Source: Bacteroidaceae bacterium (GTDB lineage Bacteria; Bacteroidota; Bacteroidia; Bacteroidales; Bacteroidaceae). Taken from it: 64,000 nucleotides of DNA. Shown here piece after piece: positions 63,712-64,000 of this stretch (positions within the stretch are counted from its first letter, which is position 1; every line of letters starts with the position of its first letter). The notes beneath the pieces were generated by a model. That model searched no databases. It had not been told where the DNA came from and was given only the letters and a program-made list of their open reading frames with translations. Made by a program: the position numbers and the translations under genes. The stretch covers positions 182,730 through 246,729 of the forward strand of contig JAFQBG010000003.1 of assembly GCA_017416705.1 (NCBI GenBank), given 5' to 3'.

Positions 63712-63794
63712 GGGCAAATTCCAGAGTGGCCAAATGGGGCAGACTGTAAATCTGCTGGCTTTCGCCTTCGGTGGTTCGAATCCATCTTTGCCCA
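63712..63794 (+). tRNA. tRNA-Tyr (anticodon GUA)
   Basis: 83 bases with a long variable arm (class II). Acceptor GGGCAAA/TTTGCCC, anticodon stem-loop GCAGA-CTGTAAA-TCTGC, T loop TTCGAAT, discriminator A. Confidence 0.96.
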
Positions 63795-63893
63795 CGAATG
63801 TGTTGAAAAAGAGAATGCAAACCAGCCTTGATGGTGTTCAAAAGAATTTGGAACTGTCTCAGTTTGTTTGCAAATTCTTTGTGTAAACGTATT

Positions 63894-63966
63894 GCGGAAG
63901 TAGCTCAGTTGATAGAGCATTAGCCTTCCAAGCTGAGGGTCGCGGGTTTGAGTCCCGTCTTCCGCT
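63894..63966 (+). tRNA. tRNA-Gly (anticodon UCC)
   Basis: Acceptor GCGGAAG/CTTCCGC, anticodon loop CTTCCAA, T stem GCGGG/CCCGT (one G-T pair), discriminator T. Confidence 0.95.
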
Positions 63967-63976
63967 CTTTTTCAAC

Positions 63977-64000
63977 GCTGTTATAGCTCAGTGGTAGAGC
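63977..64000 (+). tRNA. Partial tRNA at the window end, probably tRNA-Thr (GGU)
   Basis: GCTGTTA acceptor and GCTC/GAGC D arm are visible, then the window ends. The amino acid is inferred from the Thr-Tyr-Gly-Thr-tuf order common in bacteria, not from the anticodon. Confidence 0.7.

Overview
The window comes from a member of the Bacteroidales. It lacks Shine-Dalgarno-rich starts, carries several near-perfect Bacteroidetes promoters (TTTG, about 19-21 bases, TAnnTTTG), uses GTG starts occasionally, and encodes type IX secretion (T9SS) proteins, an Omp85/OmpH block and lipoproteins with acidic residues after the lipid cysteine. The gene orders porU-porV-ispF and porG-uppS-bamA-ompH are, from memory, those of Porphyromonas gingivalis. 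Presence of T9SS genes argues for a Porphyromonadaceae/Tannerellaceae/Barnesiellaceae-like lineage rather than Bacteroides in the strict sense. That is inference; the species cannot be named.

Layout. 1-3743 (minus) is an incomplete M60 mucinase-type peptidase. 4140-7144 (minus) holds pyrE, a START-like protein, argH and a small lipoprotein; an eIF1/SUI1-like gene lies upstream behind a duplicated 84-base repeat. 8092-16797 (plus) runs rex, a fumarylacetoacetase-fold hydrolase, porU, porV, ispF, a metallophosphoesterase and ribD. 16901-24487 (plus) has a DUF6242 lipoprotein, porG, uppS, bamA and three consecutive OmpH/Skp-like chaperones, followed by murI. 25349-27592 (minus) is an FtsX-type permease, rbfA and an O-methyltransferase. 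27703-34661 (plus) has xerD, an OmpA/TPR lipoprotein, dprA, hflX and class I fumarase. 34826-36690 contains rubrerythrin, a 2[4Fe-4S] ferredoxin (minus) and porT. 36706-38900 is a tryptophan-codon leader peptide with attenuator in front of a TrpB2-type gene and a small hydrolase.

39022-40158 is an unusual nucleotidyltransferase-GHMP kinase fusion. 40334-43047 is a TonB-dependent receptor with a lipoprotein. 43133-52484 carries host-glycan genes: a two-domain esterase/sialate O-acetylesterase, GH123 and a GH95 fucosidase, with a flavodiiron-type flavoprotein between. 52634-57510 (minus) has a family 9 glycosyltransferase, a 25-27-base tandem repeat array, DUF2851 and a 7TM-HD phosphodiesterase. 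57950-63484 (plus) has gltX, waaA, malate dehydrogenase, rpsU, a second tyrosine recombinase and hpf. The end is the tRNA cluster Thr(UGU)-Tyr(GUA)-Gly(UCC)-(next tRNA cut), the cluster that usually precedes tuf.

How the parts fit: PorU/PorV/PorG/PorT build and finish the T9SS that can export cargo such as the GH95 enzyme, which has a sorting-domain-like C-terminus; the M60 peptidase, sialate O-acetylesterase, GH123 and GH95 together suit mucin or other host O-glycan breakdown. The most striking regulatory finding is the complete ribosome-mediated trp attenuator (perfect promoter, 18-residue leader with three consecutive Trp codons, terminator hairpin) on a stand-alone TrpB2 gene. Next are a dispersed promoter-bearing repeat shared by the pyrE and GH95 upstream regions, twin 21-base palindromes before GH95, and a large palindrome over the rubrerythrin promoter.
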